From Cyanobacteria bacterium SBLK (lineage in GTDB: Bacteria > Cyanobacteriota > Cyanobacteriia > Cyanobacteriales > Spirulinaceae), in assembly GCA_017746715.1 (NCBI GenBank), contig JAGHZQ010000037.1, positions 1-64,000 on the forward strand: 64,000 bases of DNA, written 5' to 3'. The position numbers were made by a program, and so were the translations under genes. Below the pieces are notes generated by a model. It saw only the letters and a list, made by a program, of their open reading frames with translations, did no database searches and had not been told where the DNA came from. The number at the start of each line of letters is the position of its first letter. Positions within the stretch are counted from its first letter, which is position 1. Positions 27,263 through 36,445 of this stretch are shown here, in pieces.

Positions 27263-30200
27263 ATGACCTCCATTGAAAACGCCACGCAACCCCCCATCGT
27301 CAATTTTTTCTCCCAAGGATCGCCGCCGATGGAACGAGAAGCACGATTTGCCCTTGCTTTATTCCAATCCCTCCCGGTTCCCGTCATTGTCGCGAGGCGG
27401 CGGGATGGCAAAATTCTCCATACCAATGAATATTTTTGTTCGATTTTTGGCTCCAATGTCGAGGCCGTTATCGGGGATCGCTGCTTGCAGGATTACTTTG
27501 AACCCGCCGCTTGGCAAGTTCTGCAACAAGCGCTTTTGCAATACGAATTTCTCCCCAACTACGAACTCAAGTTAAGGCGGATAGATGGAAAATCCCTGTG
27601 GGGAGTCGTTTCGTTACGACTGCTCTCCTTTGAAGGGGAAAGCGCTATTGTCGGCATTTTTCACGATATTACCCATCCCAAAAAAGTCGAATATCTCCTC
27701 CACGAAAATCATCGCAATTTTTCCACCCGGAGCGATCGCTTGCCCGGGGTTATCTATCGACGCTTGCGCGATCGCGAGAATAGTCTCTGCGAGTTTATCA
27801 GCGAAGGCTGTTGGAAACTGACGGGATATTTGCCAGAAGACTTTACCAGCCAGAGCATTGACTTGGATAGTCTCATCCATCCCGAAGATCGCCATCGCGT
27901 TTTAACCGCGAGACAGGCAACCCTCAACAGTCGCCAGCCCTATACCCTCGAATACCGCCTGATCGCGCGATCGCAAGAGCAAAAATGGGTCAGAGAACAG
28001 GGAAATGGGATTTTTCGTCAAGGAGAACTCATTGCCCTAGAAGGGTTTATCGCCGATATTAGCGATCGCAAGCGCGGCGAAGAAGAGTTAAAACTCCTGC
28101 AATACCTCACCCGTGCCGTGGGAGAAGCCCCCGATTTTAAAAGCGCCCTCGAATTGGTCTTAACCCGCGTCTGCCAAGTTTTGGGATGGGATATGGGGGA
28201 AGCATGGATTCCCAACGAAACCGAAACGATTTTAGAACTGAGTCCCGCATGGTACGGCAATCGCGATCGCCCCAATCTCTTAACGTTTCGCGAACAAAGT
28301 CGCGCTTATTATTTTCCCAATCGCGTGGGACTGCCCGGACTGATTTGGCAGTCCCGCCAACCCCACTGGTTTCCCGATCTGTCCCACCATGTCGAATTTC
28401 TCCGCAATCAATTGGCTTGGGAATACGGTTTGAAAACGGCATTTGGCGTTCCCATTATCACCGACGATAAAGTCGTAGCCGTATTGGTCTTTTTTAGCAG
28501 TCACCATCGCCAAATTGATGGCCGTTTGTTGGATCTCATTTCGACCATTGCCGCCCAACTCGGCGGGATTATTCAATGCAAGCAAGCCGAAGCCGCCCTG
28601 CGAAACAGCCAGCGACAATTACGCAGTTTAATCGATTCCACCCCTGGGATTTTCTTTAATGCAACCCATGACGAGGGCCGGCCCATGACCTATCTCAGTG
28701 AAGGCTGCCAACTGTTGACGGGCTACAAAAGCGAAGAATTGATCGCCCGCAACCCGCACTCTTTTGAAGACATCATGCACGAGGAGGATCGCCCAAAGGT
28801 ATTCGCTGCCATCGAAACTAACGTATATCGCTATAAGCCTTACGTCGTCGAATATCGCCTTCGCACCAAACAAGGAGAATATAAATGGGTTTGGGAGAAA
28901 GGCCGGGGGATTTTTGACGAGGCGGGGAATATTGTGGGATTGGAAGGCTTTATTACCGATATTACCGAACGCAAACAAGCCGAACAAGCCTTGCGATCGC
29001 AAGCCTCGGAATTGCAGGCTTTATTTGCTGCCATGACGGATATTATCCTCGTCTTCGATGCCGAAGGACGCTATCTGAAAATTGCCCCCACCAACCCCAC
29101 TTTACTTTACCGGCCTTCACCACATCTCGCGGGCAAGACCTTACACGAAGTATTCGATCGCGATCGGGCCGATCTTTTCTTAGGCTACATTCACCAAGCC
29201 TTGCAAGAAAAAAAGCCGATTAATATTGAGTACTGCCTTCCCATTCAAGGACAAGAGATTTGGTTTGCCGGAACCGTTTCCCCCACCGAAGAAAATACCG
29301 CCATTTTTGTCGCCCGAGATATTACCGAAGCCAAATGCGCCCGAGAGGCCCTCAAACAAGCCGAGACTAAATACCGCAGCATCTTTGAAAATGCCGTAGA
29401 AGGGATTTTCCAAACCACGCCAGACGGTCGCTACATCAGCGCTAACCCCGCCTTAGCCAAAATTTACGGCTACGCAACCCCGCAAGATCTCATCGTTTCT
29501 CTAACGGATATCGAACATCAACTTTATGTCGAACCTTCACAACGAACGGAATTTGCCCGTTTAATCCAACAAAACGATGAAGTAGTCGGCTTTGAATCGC
29601 AAATTTACCGACACGATGGGAGTATTATTTGGATTTCCGAGAATGCCCGTGCCGTTCGCGACGAAGGGGGTGAAATTCTCTATTATGAAGGCATGGTTGT
29701 CGATATCACCGAACAGAAACGAGATAAAGAAGAACTGCACCAACGGGCCTTTTTTGATGCGTTAACGGGATTGCCCAATCGCGCCTTCTTTCGCAAGTGC
29801 TTGAATAGCGCTCTCATCCGTGCCAGAAAAAATACACCCGATAAAGCCTATCATTTTGCCGTCCTCTTTTTAGACTTGGATCGCTTTAAAGTCGTCAATG
29901 ATAGTTTGGGACATTTAATTGGCGATCGCTTGCTGATCGGGATTGCCCGACGCTTAGAAAAATGCGTGCGGCAAGATGACATGGTGGCGCGCTTGGGCGG
30001 GGATGAATTTACGATTTTATTGGATAATATTGAAGATGTGGATACGGCAATTCGCGTGGCAGAACGCATTGAAAAGGATTTAGAAGCACCGTTTCAACTC
30101 GACGGTTATACCGTATTTACAGGGGCCAGTATCGGCATTGTTTCTTGCGGCGATCGCCTTTGTGCCATCAGTCTCGAGGAAGCCGAAATACAACAAGGCG

Positions 30201-31162
30201 TAATCTGCCAGCACCAGCAAGGAGAAAAAGTCGAAGCCTGTATTTATTATCAAAATCCCGAAGATTTATTGCGAGATGCAGATACGGCATTATATCGCGC
30301 CAAAGAATTAGGAAAAGGGCGTTACGAACTGTTTAACCCAGCCATGCACCAAAATGTCGTTTCTCAGTGGCAATGGGAAATGGAATTGCGCCAAGCCTTA
30401 GAAAAAGAACAATTTGAATTACACTATCATCCGATTGTTTGTTTGACCACGGGAAATCTACAAGGGTTTGAAACATTATTGCGTTGGCAGCATCCCTACA
30501 AAGGCACGATTTATCCTTCGGAATTTCTCGCGGCGGCAGAAGAAAGTGGGTTAATTGTTCCGATTGGGAATTGGGTATTAGAAACGGCTTGCAAGCAGCT
30601 CGGATCTTGGCAAAAAGAGAATGAATGCGGTCGTTCTTGCGATCTCCATATTAATATTTCCAGCAAGCAATTATTACAACTGGATTTAATCGATCGCATC
30701 GATCGCATTTGCAGCAAGACTGGATTCGATCCCGCCATGTTAAAGTTAGAAATTGCGGAAAGTTTGTGGACGCAAAAAGTAGATGCAGCGCGAACTATTC
30801 TACAGCAGTTACAAGAACGAAAAATCGAATTATGTATTGATGATTTTGGGACGGGTTACTCTTGTTTGGAATATTTGCAACAGTTCCCCATCTACGGACT
30901 GAAGATAGAAAGAACCTTTGTTAGTGCCATTGAAAATAACGAACAAAAAGCAGAAATTGCCCGCATTATCGTCATGCTGGCGAAAAACTTGGGGTTGCGG
31001 GCGATTGCGGAAGGAATCGAAACCCAAAGACAGTTAGAACAGATGCGAGCGTTTGGTTGCGATCTCGCCCAAGGCTATTTCTTTGCTAAAGTATTAAAAC
31101 CCCAAGAAGCAAAAGCGTTATTGACTCGCAACGGATCTTTATTTGAAATGGGTAATGGGTGA
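27263..31162 (+). CDS. Multi-PAS/GAF diguanylate cyclase-phosphodiesterase
   Basis: 1299 residues, cytoplasmic. Order: PAS (about 35-140), PAS (150-270), GAF (280-440), PAS (450-570), PAS (585-700), PAS (705-825), GGDEF (830-1015) and EAL (1030-1290). The cyclase motif is intact (RLGGDEF near 908) with an RxxD inhibitory site just before it. The EAL signature reads ETL but the metal and catalytic residues follow: NISSKQL, LEIAESLW, DDFGTGYS, AEGIET. Both making and breaking c-di-GMP are therefore possible. An insertion of about 35 residues (near 960-995, Cys/Gln-rich) interrupts the GGDEF domain between ASIGIV and the RDADTALYRAK helix. The gene ends in heptad repeats that supply its last codons. 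Confidence 0.93.
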   Translation: MTSIENATQPPIVNFFSQGSPPMEREARFALALFQSLPVPVIVARRRDGKILHTNEYFCSIFGSNVEAVIGDRCLQDYFEPAAWQVLQQALLQYEFLPNYELKLRRIDGKSLWGVVSLRLLSFEGESAIVGIFHDITHPKKVEYLLHENHRNFSTRSDRLPGVIYRRLRDRENSLCEFISEGCWKLTGYLPEDFTSQSIDLDSLIHPEDRHRVLTARQATLNSRQPYTLEYRLIARSQEQKWVREQGNGIFRQGELIALEGFIADISDRKRGEEELKLLQYLTRAVGEAPDFKSALELVLTRVCQVLGWDMGEAWIPNETETILELSPAWYGNRDRPNLLTFREQSRAYYFPNRVGLPGLIWQSRQPHWFPDLSHHVEFLRNQLAWEYGLKTAFGVPIITDDKVVAVLVFFSSHHRQIDGRLLDLISTIAAQLGGIIQCKQAEAALRNSQRQLRSLIDSTPGIFFNATHDEGRPMTYLSEGCQLLTGYKSEELIARNPHSFEDIMHEEDRPKVFAAIETNVYRYKPYVVEYRLRTKQGEYKWVWEKGRGIFDEAGNIVGLEGFITDITERKQAEQALRSQASELQALFAAMTDIILVFDAEGRYLKIAPTNPTLLYRPSPHLAGKTLHEVFDRDRADLFLGYIHQALQEKKPINIEYCLPIQGQEIWFAGTVSPTEENTAIFVARDITEAKCAREALKQAETKYRSIFENAVEGIFQTTPDGRYISANPALAKIYGYATPQDLIVSLTDIEHQLYVEPSQRTEFARLIQQNDEVVGFESQIYRHDGSIIWISENARAVRDEGGEILYYEGMVVDITEQKRDKEELHQRAFFDALTGLPNRAFFRKCLNSALIRARKNTPDKAYHFAVLFLDLDRFKVVNDSLGHLIGDRLLIGIARRLEKCVRQDDMVARLGGDEFTILLDNIEDVDTAIRVAERIEKDLEAPFQLDGYTVFTGASIGIVSCGDRLCAISLEEAEIQQGVICQHQQGEKVEACIYYQNPEDLLRDADTALYRAKELGKGRYELFNPAMHQNVVSQWQWEMELRQALEKEQFELHYHPIVCLTTGNLQGFETLLRWQHPYKGTIYPSEFLAAAEESGLIVPIGNWVLETACKQLGSWQKENECGRSCDLHINISSKQLLQLDLIDRIDRICSKTGFDPAMLKLEIAESLWTQKVDAARTILQQLQERKIELCIDDFGTGYSCLEYLQQFPIYGLKIERTFVSAIENNEQKAEIARIIVMLAKNLGLRAIAEGIETQRQLEQMRAFGCDLAQGYFFAKVLKPQEAKALLTRNGSLFEMGNG

Positions 31163-31242
31163 TGGGTGACACTTCGACTTGGCTCAGTGCAAGTGAGTAA
31201 TGGGAGATCGTTGCTTGACTCTTAACTCTTGACTCTTGACTC
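31150..31242. repeat. Heptameric short tandem repeats and a TTCGAC repeat
   Basis: Three GGGT(A/G)A(T/C)-type heptads (31150-31170) span the end of the GGDEF-EAL gene and encode its last residues. A CACTTCGACTTGGCTCA element follows (31170-31190). Four heptads TTGACTC/TTAACTC/TTGACTC/TTGACTC lie at 31215-31242. Short tandem heptads of this kind are a cyanobacterial hallmark. Confidence 0.8.
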
Positions 31243-31267
31243 GTTCCTTTTTACTCCTGACTCCAAA

Positions 31268-32509
31268 ATGAACAAGCCCAAACATATCGTTCTCACTTCT
31301 CATCCCAGTCCATCCAAAGCCAACATTGTCCCGATTTGTTGGGGAGAATCCAATCCCGTCAAACGAGGTCCGGTTATCGGAACCCTTGCCAAACAAGACC
31401 ATCGCAATGCGATCGGCACTCATTCTGGCTCTTACTCCGTCTATCGCGCTTTGGCCGTTGCGAGCGGGGCATTGCAGGCAGATCATCGCGCCGATCTTAC
31501 TCATACTTCTCCCACGAAAGCGATCGGCCCTTATCCCAGTTGGGGAGATGCGGATAAGATTGTTTCTTTGGATCCGTTTGGGGCGGTAGTCGATGAGGTG
31601 TATGGGGAGTTTTACGATCGCGGTTTCGATATTCGCCCCACGATTGCTATTACCAAGGCACAGATTAATTTACCGGAATTGCAAGAAGCGATCGCAAAAG
31701 GGCGAGTGAAAGTTGATGGGACAATTGTGAAAGAAAATGCGGGTTTGGCAGTGACGAAAGTAGCCATCGATCCGGTGTGGTACTTACCGGGGATTGCCAA
31801 GCGTATCGGGGTTGAGGAAGGGGTGTTACGACGCACGTTATTTCAGCAGACGGGGGGGATGTTTCCCGAGTTGGTAACGCGCCCCGACCTGCACGTCTTT
31901 TTACCCCCCATTGGGGGCATGACGGTCTATTTATTGGGGAATTTGCCTTGCGATCGCCATCCCCTCGCGGTGCGGGTTCACGATGAATGCAATGGTTCGG
32001 ATGTTTTTGGCTCGGATATTTGCACCTGTCGTCCTTATTTAATTCACGGGATTGAAGTGTGCGTGGAGGCAGCACAGGAAGGGGGTGCGGGAGTGATTAT
32101 TTACAATCGCAAGGAGGGTCGCGCTCTGGGGGAAGTGACCAAATTTTTGGTTTATAATGCCCGCAAGCGTCAGGCTGGGGGCGATCGTGCCGATGCCTAT
32201 TTTAGCCGCACGGAATGCGTGGCAGGGGTTCAGGATATGCGCTTTCAAGAACTAATGCCGGATGTGCTGCACTGGTTGGGCATTACGCGGATCGATCGCT
32301 GGGTCTCCATGAGTAACTTAAAATACAATGCGATCGTCGGTTCGGGGATTGAAATCATAGAGCGCATTCCCATCCCCGATGATTATATCCCCGAAGATGC
32401 GCGGGTGGAAATTGCAGCCAAAACAGCGGCGGGATATTATACAGAGGGGGAAACCCCCGATGAGGAGACTTTGGCGCAAATTAGCGGCAGAAATTTGCAA
32501 GAATATTGA
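31268..32509 (+). CDS. GTP cyclohydrolase II homologue of the Urc1 type
   Basis: 413 residues from the ATG at 31268. The C-terminal half is GTP cyclohydrolase II-like: zinc ligands in HDECNGSDVFGSDICTC, then EGGAGVIIYNRKEGRALGE. The substrate loop differs from RibA (KRQAGGDRADAYFSRTE instead of an ANxxLG-type loop), and there is a long N-terminal domain (PSPSKANIVPICWG, THSGSYSVYRALAVASG) with no DHBP-synthase motif. Both features match the Urc1 proteins of the URC pyrimidine catabolic pathway, where the enzyme is thought to act on uracil or uridine nucleotides. The URC partners (DUF1688/Urc4) are not here, so its substrate in this organism is open. It converges on mutY. Confidence 0.8.
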   Translation: MNKPKHIVLTSHPSPSKANIVPICWGESNPVKRGPVIGTLAKQDHRNAIGTHSGSYSVYRALAVASGALQADHRADLTHTSPTKAIGPYPSWGDADKIVSLDPFGAVVDEVYGEFYDRGFDIRPTIAITKAQINLPELQEAIAKGRVKVDGTIVKENAGLAVTKVAIDPVWYLPGIAKRIGVEEGVLRRTLFQQTGGMFPELVTRPDLHVFLPPIGGMTVYLLGNLPCDRHPLAVRVHDECNGSDVFGSDICTCRPYLIHGIEVCVEAAQEGGAGVIIYNRKEGRALGEVTKFLVYNARKRQAGGDRADAYFSRTECVAGVQDMRFQELMPDVLHWLGITRIDRWVSMSNLKYNAIVGSGIEIIERIPIPDDYIPEDARVEIAAKTAAGYYTEGETPDEETLAQISGRNLQEY

Positions 32510-32630
32510 ATTATTGAGGTCACTCTGAGAATTGCACTTCAGTTTCCTAGAATTGGGAATTAACGAAATACACGGATCGCGCTACAATAAAAACCTCAAG
32601 GGCTTCCTTCACAATCCCCTGCGATAACGT

Positions 32631-33761
32631 TTAAGAAGGCAATTGAGAATTTCGCAACGCTTCAATAATGCGAGTATTGGCTTTGGGAAAAGGAAATCGA
32701 TCGAGTTCGTCTAATGTTACCCAGCGAATTTCTTGACATTCGATCGCTTTAGGTTCTCCGCCTAAATACTGACAATAATGAACGTTTAAAGTAATGCGAA
32801 AATGAGTGTAAGCATGATCGATAGTAATTAAATGCTCCTTCACTTCGATATCGAGTGCTAGTTCCTCTTTTATTTCTCGTTTAATACACTCTTCCACGGT
32901 TTCGCCCGCTTCAATTTTGCCCCCCGGAAATTCCCATAAGCCTCCCAATAATCCTTCATCCAAGCGGCGATCGATGAGGATATTTCCCTGATTGTCGCGA
33001 ATGACCGCAACGCCAATATTTTTGTGGGGCAATGGTTTGGTTGGTTCTTTCATGGGTAATTGAGATTGAAGGCCTTGTAAATATGCCTGACAGTGTTGCT
33101 GCCACGGACAGAGGAGACAAGCGGGCTTTTTCGGCGTGCAGATCGTCGCCCCTAAATCCATGATGGCTTGATTAAAATCCCGAGGATTGCTGCGATCGAG
33201 CAGGCGATCGGAAAGCGACCATAATGCTTTCGTTGCTTTTGCTGTCGGGACGGGTAGCGCGCTCAAACGAGCGAGAACTCGCTTGACATTCCCATCTAAA
33301 ATCGAAAGCGGTTGATTAAATGCCGCGCTGAGAATTCCCCCCGCTGTCGTCCGACCGATTCCCGGTAACTTTAATATAACCTCTAAAGAACGGGGAAACT
33401 CACCCCCATAAACTTCAACAATTTCCTTAGCAGCTTTGTGTAAGTTGCGACCCCGAGCGTAATAACCCAAACCTTCCCATGCTTTAAGAACGGTTTGCCC
33501 GTCGGCGGCAGCCAAATCTTCAAGAGTAGGAAAGCATTGCAACCACCGTTCGTAATAGGGAATGACGGTTTTCACCTGCGTTTGTTGCAGCATAATTTCC
33601 GAAATCCAGATTTTGTAAGGATCGCTTTCTCCTCGCCACGGTAAAGTTCGTCCTTGCTGGCGATACCAAGCTAAAAGCGATCGCTGTAATTCCCCCACAG
33701 CCAAAACCGACAGGCCGGTTTCCCAGCCTGTCAGTTTTGGAGCAGGGCCGCGATCGCCCAT
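32631..33761 (-). CDS. mutY: A/G-specific adenine glycosylase with C-terminal NUDIX-like domain
   Basis: 376 residues as drawn from ATG 33761. It removes A mispaired with 8-oxoG. Visible are WRGESDPYKIWISEIMLQQTQV with the catalytic Glu, the HhH motif LPGIGRTTAGGIL, the catalytic Asp in ILDGNVKRVL, and the 4Fe-4S ligands in CTPKKPACLLCPWQQHC. A MutT-like 8-oxoG recognition domain follows (GLWEFPGGKIEAGETVEECIKREI); a complete Nudix box is unusual in MutY tails. The ATG overlaps the sigma-factor stop by one base, but codons 7-20 come from a palindrome, so the GTG at 33698 could be the ancestral start. Probably cotranscribed with the sigma factor. Confidence 0.93.
   Translation of the reverse strand: MGDRGPAPKLTGWETGLSVLAVGELQRSLLAWYRQQGRTLPWRGESDPYKIWISEIMLQQTQVKTVIPYYERWLQCFPTLEDLAAADGQTVLKAWEGLGYYARGRNLHKAAKEIVEVYGGEFPRSLEVILKLPGIGRTTAGGILSAAFNQPLSILDGNVKRVLARLSALPVPTAKATKALWSLSDRLLDRSNPRDFNQAIMDLGATICTPKKPACLLCPWQQHCQAYLQGLQSQLPMKEPTKPLPHKNIGVAVIRDNQGNILIDRRLDEGLLGGLWEFPGGKIEAGETVEECIKREIKEELALDIEVKEHLITIDHAYTHFRITLNVHYCQYLGGEPKAIECQEIRWVTLDELDRFPFPKANTRIIEALRNSQLPS
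33701..33740. repeat. Palindromic repeat inside the mutY N-terminus
   Basis: Arms at 33701-33715 and 33726-33740 pair over 15 bases with one mismatch around a ten-base loop. It lies in frame near the start of mutY and 21 bases downstream of the sigma-factor stop, so it may be a dispersed palindrome or a terminator/attenuator between the two genes. Confidence 0.65.
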
Positions 33762-34717
33762 TAACTGGCTAAGTATTCCCGCACCGCACCTCGACGCAGG
33801 CGCAATTTTTTCAATGCCTCTCGTTCTAACTGTCGGACTCTTTCGCGACTGATGCCGAGTTGGGTTCCGATTTTAGCGAGGGTCAAGGGCTGTCCGTCCC
33901 GCAAGCCATAGCGCAAGGCAATCACTTCGCGCTGTTGGGGAGTCAGATCTACCATCAACTTTTCCAAGTCCAATTGCAAGGAAGATTGAGTGGCGAACTC
34001 CTCGGGAGATTGCCCGTCATCTTCCAACAATTCCCCCAGTTCCGTATCTTGGTTGTCCCCTACCTTCAAATCCAAAGATAAGGGATGACGCGCCCGTTCC
34101 AAATACTCCCGCACCTGTTTGGGGGTCAAATCTAACTCTTGGCCCAATTCGGCGACGGTGGCCGCTCGACCTAATTTTTGCGTCAATTGGCGCTGGGCTT
34201 TCTTGATCTTATTCAGTTTTTCGGTGATGTGAATGGGCAGGCGAATCGTCCGGCTTTTTTCCGCGATCGCCCGGGTAATGGCTTGGCGAATCCACCAATA
34301 CGCATAGGTGGAGAAGCGATAGCCTTTGGTGGGGTCGAATTTTTCTACCCCGCGCTGCATCCCAATAGTCCCTTCTTGAATCAAGTCCAACAGATCGAGA
34401 TTGCGCTTGAGATATTTTTTGGCTACGGAAACCACCAAACGAAGGTTGGCTTCCACCATTTTGTTTTTGGCTTTATCTCCAGCGTGCAGGATATGCTGCA
34501 ATTCTGTCGGGGTCAATTGGGCTGCTTTGGCCCAAGCTTCGAGATCGACCTCGTCTTCTTGTTGGGATTCCAGTTTTTCTTTAATTTTTTGCAAGGCGAT
34601 CGCTTTTTGAATTCGCTTGGCCAAGACGATTTCTTCTTCGTGACTGAGAAGGGGAACGCGACCGATTTCTTGCAAGTAAATCCGAACGGGATCTGTGGTG
34701 TGTTTGGCAGTTTTCAT
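33761..34717 (-). CDS. Group 2 RNA polymerase sigma factor (SigB/SigD-like)
   Basis: 318 residues, sigma-70 family without the long region 1.1. Region 1.2 reads [17 protein letters not shown]; region 2 is complete ([21 protein letters not shown] and [19 protein letters not shown]); region 3 has [18 protein letters not shown]; region 4.2 is [20 protein letters not shown]. In detail ([27 protein letters not shown]) it fits the non-essential group 2 sigma factors of cyanobacteria near the SigB/SigD branch, which handle stress, light and nitrogen responses. It is not the principal SigA. The stop and the drawn mutY start overlap by one base. Confidence 0.88.
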   Translation of the reverse strand: MKTAKHTTDPVRIYLQEIGRVPLLSHEEEIVLAKRIQKAIALQKIKEKLESQQEDEVDLEAWAKAAQLTPTELQHILHAGDKAKNKMVEANLRLVVSVAKKYLKRNLDLLDLIQEGTIGMQRGVEKFDPTKGYRFSTYAYWWIRQAITRAIAEKSRTIRLPIHITEKLNKIKKAQRQLTQKLGRAATVAELGQELDLTPKQVREYLERARHPLSLDLKVGDNQDTELGELLEDDGQSPEEFATQSSLQLDLEKLMVDLTPQQREVIALRYGLRDGQPLTLAKIGTQLGISRERVRQLEREALKKLRLRRGAVREYLAS

Positions 34718-35176
34718 GGCAGTTGGGTGGAAATCTAATGGCGATCTGGCTTACATTGCGTCAATTGCATCCCCAGAAGGTTTTCTGATAATTTTCGACG
34801 CTAAAATTTATAATTCTTTGCATTCCTTACAGGGAAGGCCGGAAAACGGGCAATGATAAATTGTCGCGAACTTTTAAGCATATCATGATTTCCCCCCAAT
34901 TACAGAAATTTTCTTGAGATTGCTCCCAGTTTACTGAGAATTTTCTTCTAGACTGTTATCGAGATGTCAATTCTGGAATCTCAATATTAAGAATTGTAAC
35001 ATTTATGAAAAAAAGGGTCAAATGGGAAGATGGATGATGCGATCGCGGAAATGTCCCGACCTAAAGAATATTCCCGTTCCTCAATGCCAATCGTGCATTC
35101 GTCTCTAAGTTTTTTATGATTTATAGAACAGGGTGTGTAACTTTATCATCTCTCTTGGGGAGAAAATGCAAAGTTT
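34718..35176. promoter_or_regulatory. Divergent AT-rich intergenic region
   Basis: 459 bases between the sigma-factor gene and the GGDEF gene, likely with both promoters. Runs of T and A occur around 34890-35010. I could not assign promoter boxes, RNA genes or ORFs. Confidence 0.35.
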
Positions 35177-36307
35177 ATGAGAGACGAAGACAAAACCAAA
35201 GAACAACTCATTGAGGAAATCGTTGCGCTCCGCCGGCAAACTGCCGCTCTCGAAGCGCGATGCTCCGCTTTCGAGTTGAGCGATCGCGAACCATTTCTTT
35301 CTATATTACAAGACAATAATACAAGCATAACACAAAAACAGGGAGCGACAACAGAAGCGCTATTTAATTTGAACGAACGACTGCTGGCCGATGCAACGAG
35401 ATTGGCTAAAGCTGGGGAAACGTTGCGAGTCGCAAAAGATCAGCTCGAGTCCGTGTTAGCCGCCGTACCGGGGATGGTATCGTGGATCAGTGCCGACTTG
35501 CATTATTTAGGAGTCAACGATCATCTCGCCGAGTTATTTGGCTTGAGTCCGGACGAGTTTATTGGCAAAGATATTGGATTTTTAGGAGCGGGGTCGGATT
35601 TTAATAATTTTGTGGAGGATTTTTTCAAAAGTCCGGTGCGCGATCGCTTTGGGGAAATCGTTTCGAGCATTGATGGCACGTCCCGCCATTATTTAATTGT
35701 GGCGCAGAAATACAACCGCGATCGCGCTGCTTTTATTGTTGGGATTGACATTACCAAGCGCCAGCAAACCCTCGCCGTCTTGCAACGGTTGGCCACCTTT
35801 GACGGACTGACACAAATTGCCAATCGTCGTTGTTTTGACGAAACCCTAGAACGAGAATGGCGGCGCATGATGCGAGAAGAGGAACCGCTCTCGCTGATTC
35901 TCTGCGATATCGATCGCTTTAAAACCTACAACGATACTTACGGGCATCAGGCGGGAGACGATTGCTTGCAGAAAGTCGCTGCGGCGATGGCTGAAGCCGC
36001 TCAGCGACCGGGAGATTTGGTGGCTCGCTACGGTGGAGAAGAATTTGCTCTAATTTTACCCAGTACTCCCTCCTATGGAGCCGTTACCGTTGCCAAAAAT
36101 ATTCGCAAGTCCCTAAAAGGTTTAAAAATTCCCCACGAGCAATCGCGCACCGGCTATGTCACGGTGAGCTTTGGCATTTCCAGTTTGATTCCTACCATCC
36201 GAAGCAGTTTTACAGGCTTGCTCGAATCTGCCGATCGCGCCCTCTATCAAGCGAAGCAAGAAGGACGCGATCGCATTGTCGTCTCTTCTGGGTTAAAACC
36301 GGGATAA
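35177..36307 (+). CDS. PAS-GGDEF diguanylate cyclase
   Basis: 376 residues. A coiled coil (about 1-80) precedes a PAS domain (about 90-195, VPGMVSWISADLHYLGVNDHLAELFG) and a GGDEF domain with RYGGEEFALILP near residue 280. The RPGD upstream supplies an RxxD inhibitory site, so product feedback is likely. The domain is complete, with LCDIDRFKTYNDTYGHQAGDDCL before and ADRALYQAKQEGRDRI after. Together with the GGDEF-EAL protein at 27-31 kb it gives the window two c-di-GMP enzymes, though not in one operon. Start: ATG at 35177. Confidence 0.93.
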   Translation: MRDEDKTKEQLIEEIVALRRQTAALEARCSAFELSDREPFLSILQDNNTSITQKQGATTEALFNLNERLLADATRLAKAGETLRVAKDQLESVLAAVPGMVSWISADLHYLGVNDHLAELFGLSPDEFIGKDIGFLGAGSDFNNFVEDFFKSPVRDRFGEIVSSIDGTSRHYLIVAQKYNRDRAAFIVGIDITKRQQTLAVLQRLATFDGLTQIANRRCFDETLEREWRRMMREEEPLSLILCDIDRFKTYNDTYGHQAGDDCLQKVAAAMAEAAQRPGDLVARYGGEEFALILPSTPSYGAVTVAKNIRKSLKGLKIPHEQSRTGYVTVSFGISSLIPTIRSSFTGLLESADRALYQAKQEGRDRIVVSSGLKPG

Positions 36308-36445
36308 ATGAATGGGCTAAAGGGAGAAACAATGTCCCGCGATCGCCATGATGGGGGAATGGTATATTGCTTGCAGGATTGCTCGTTGAAAGTTCCAAGC
36401 GGTGTGTTTGAGATAATCTTCGCGATCGCGATCGGCGATCGCTTG

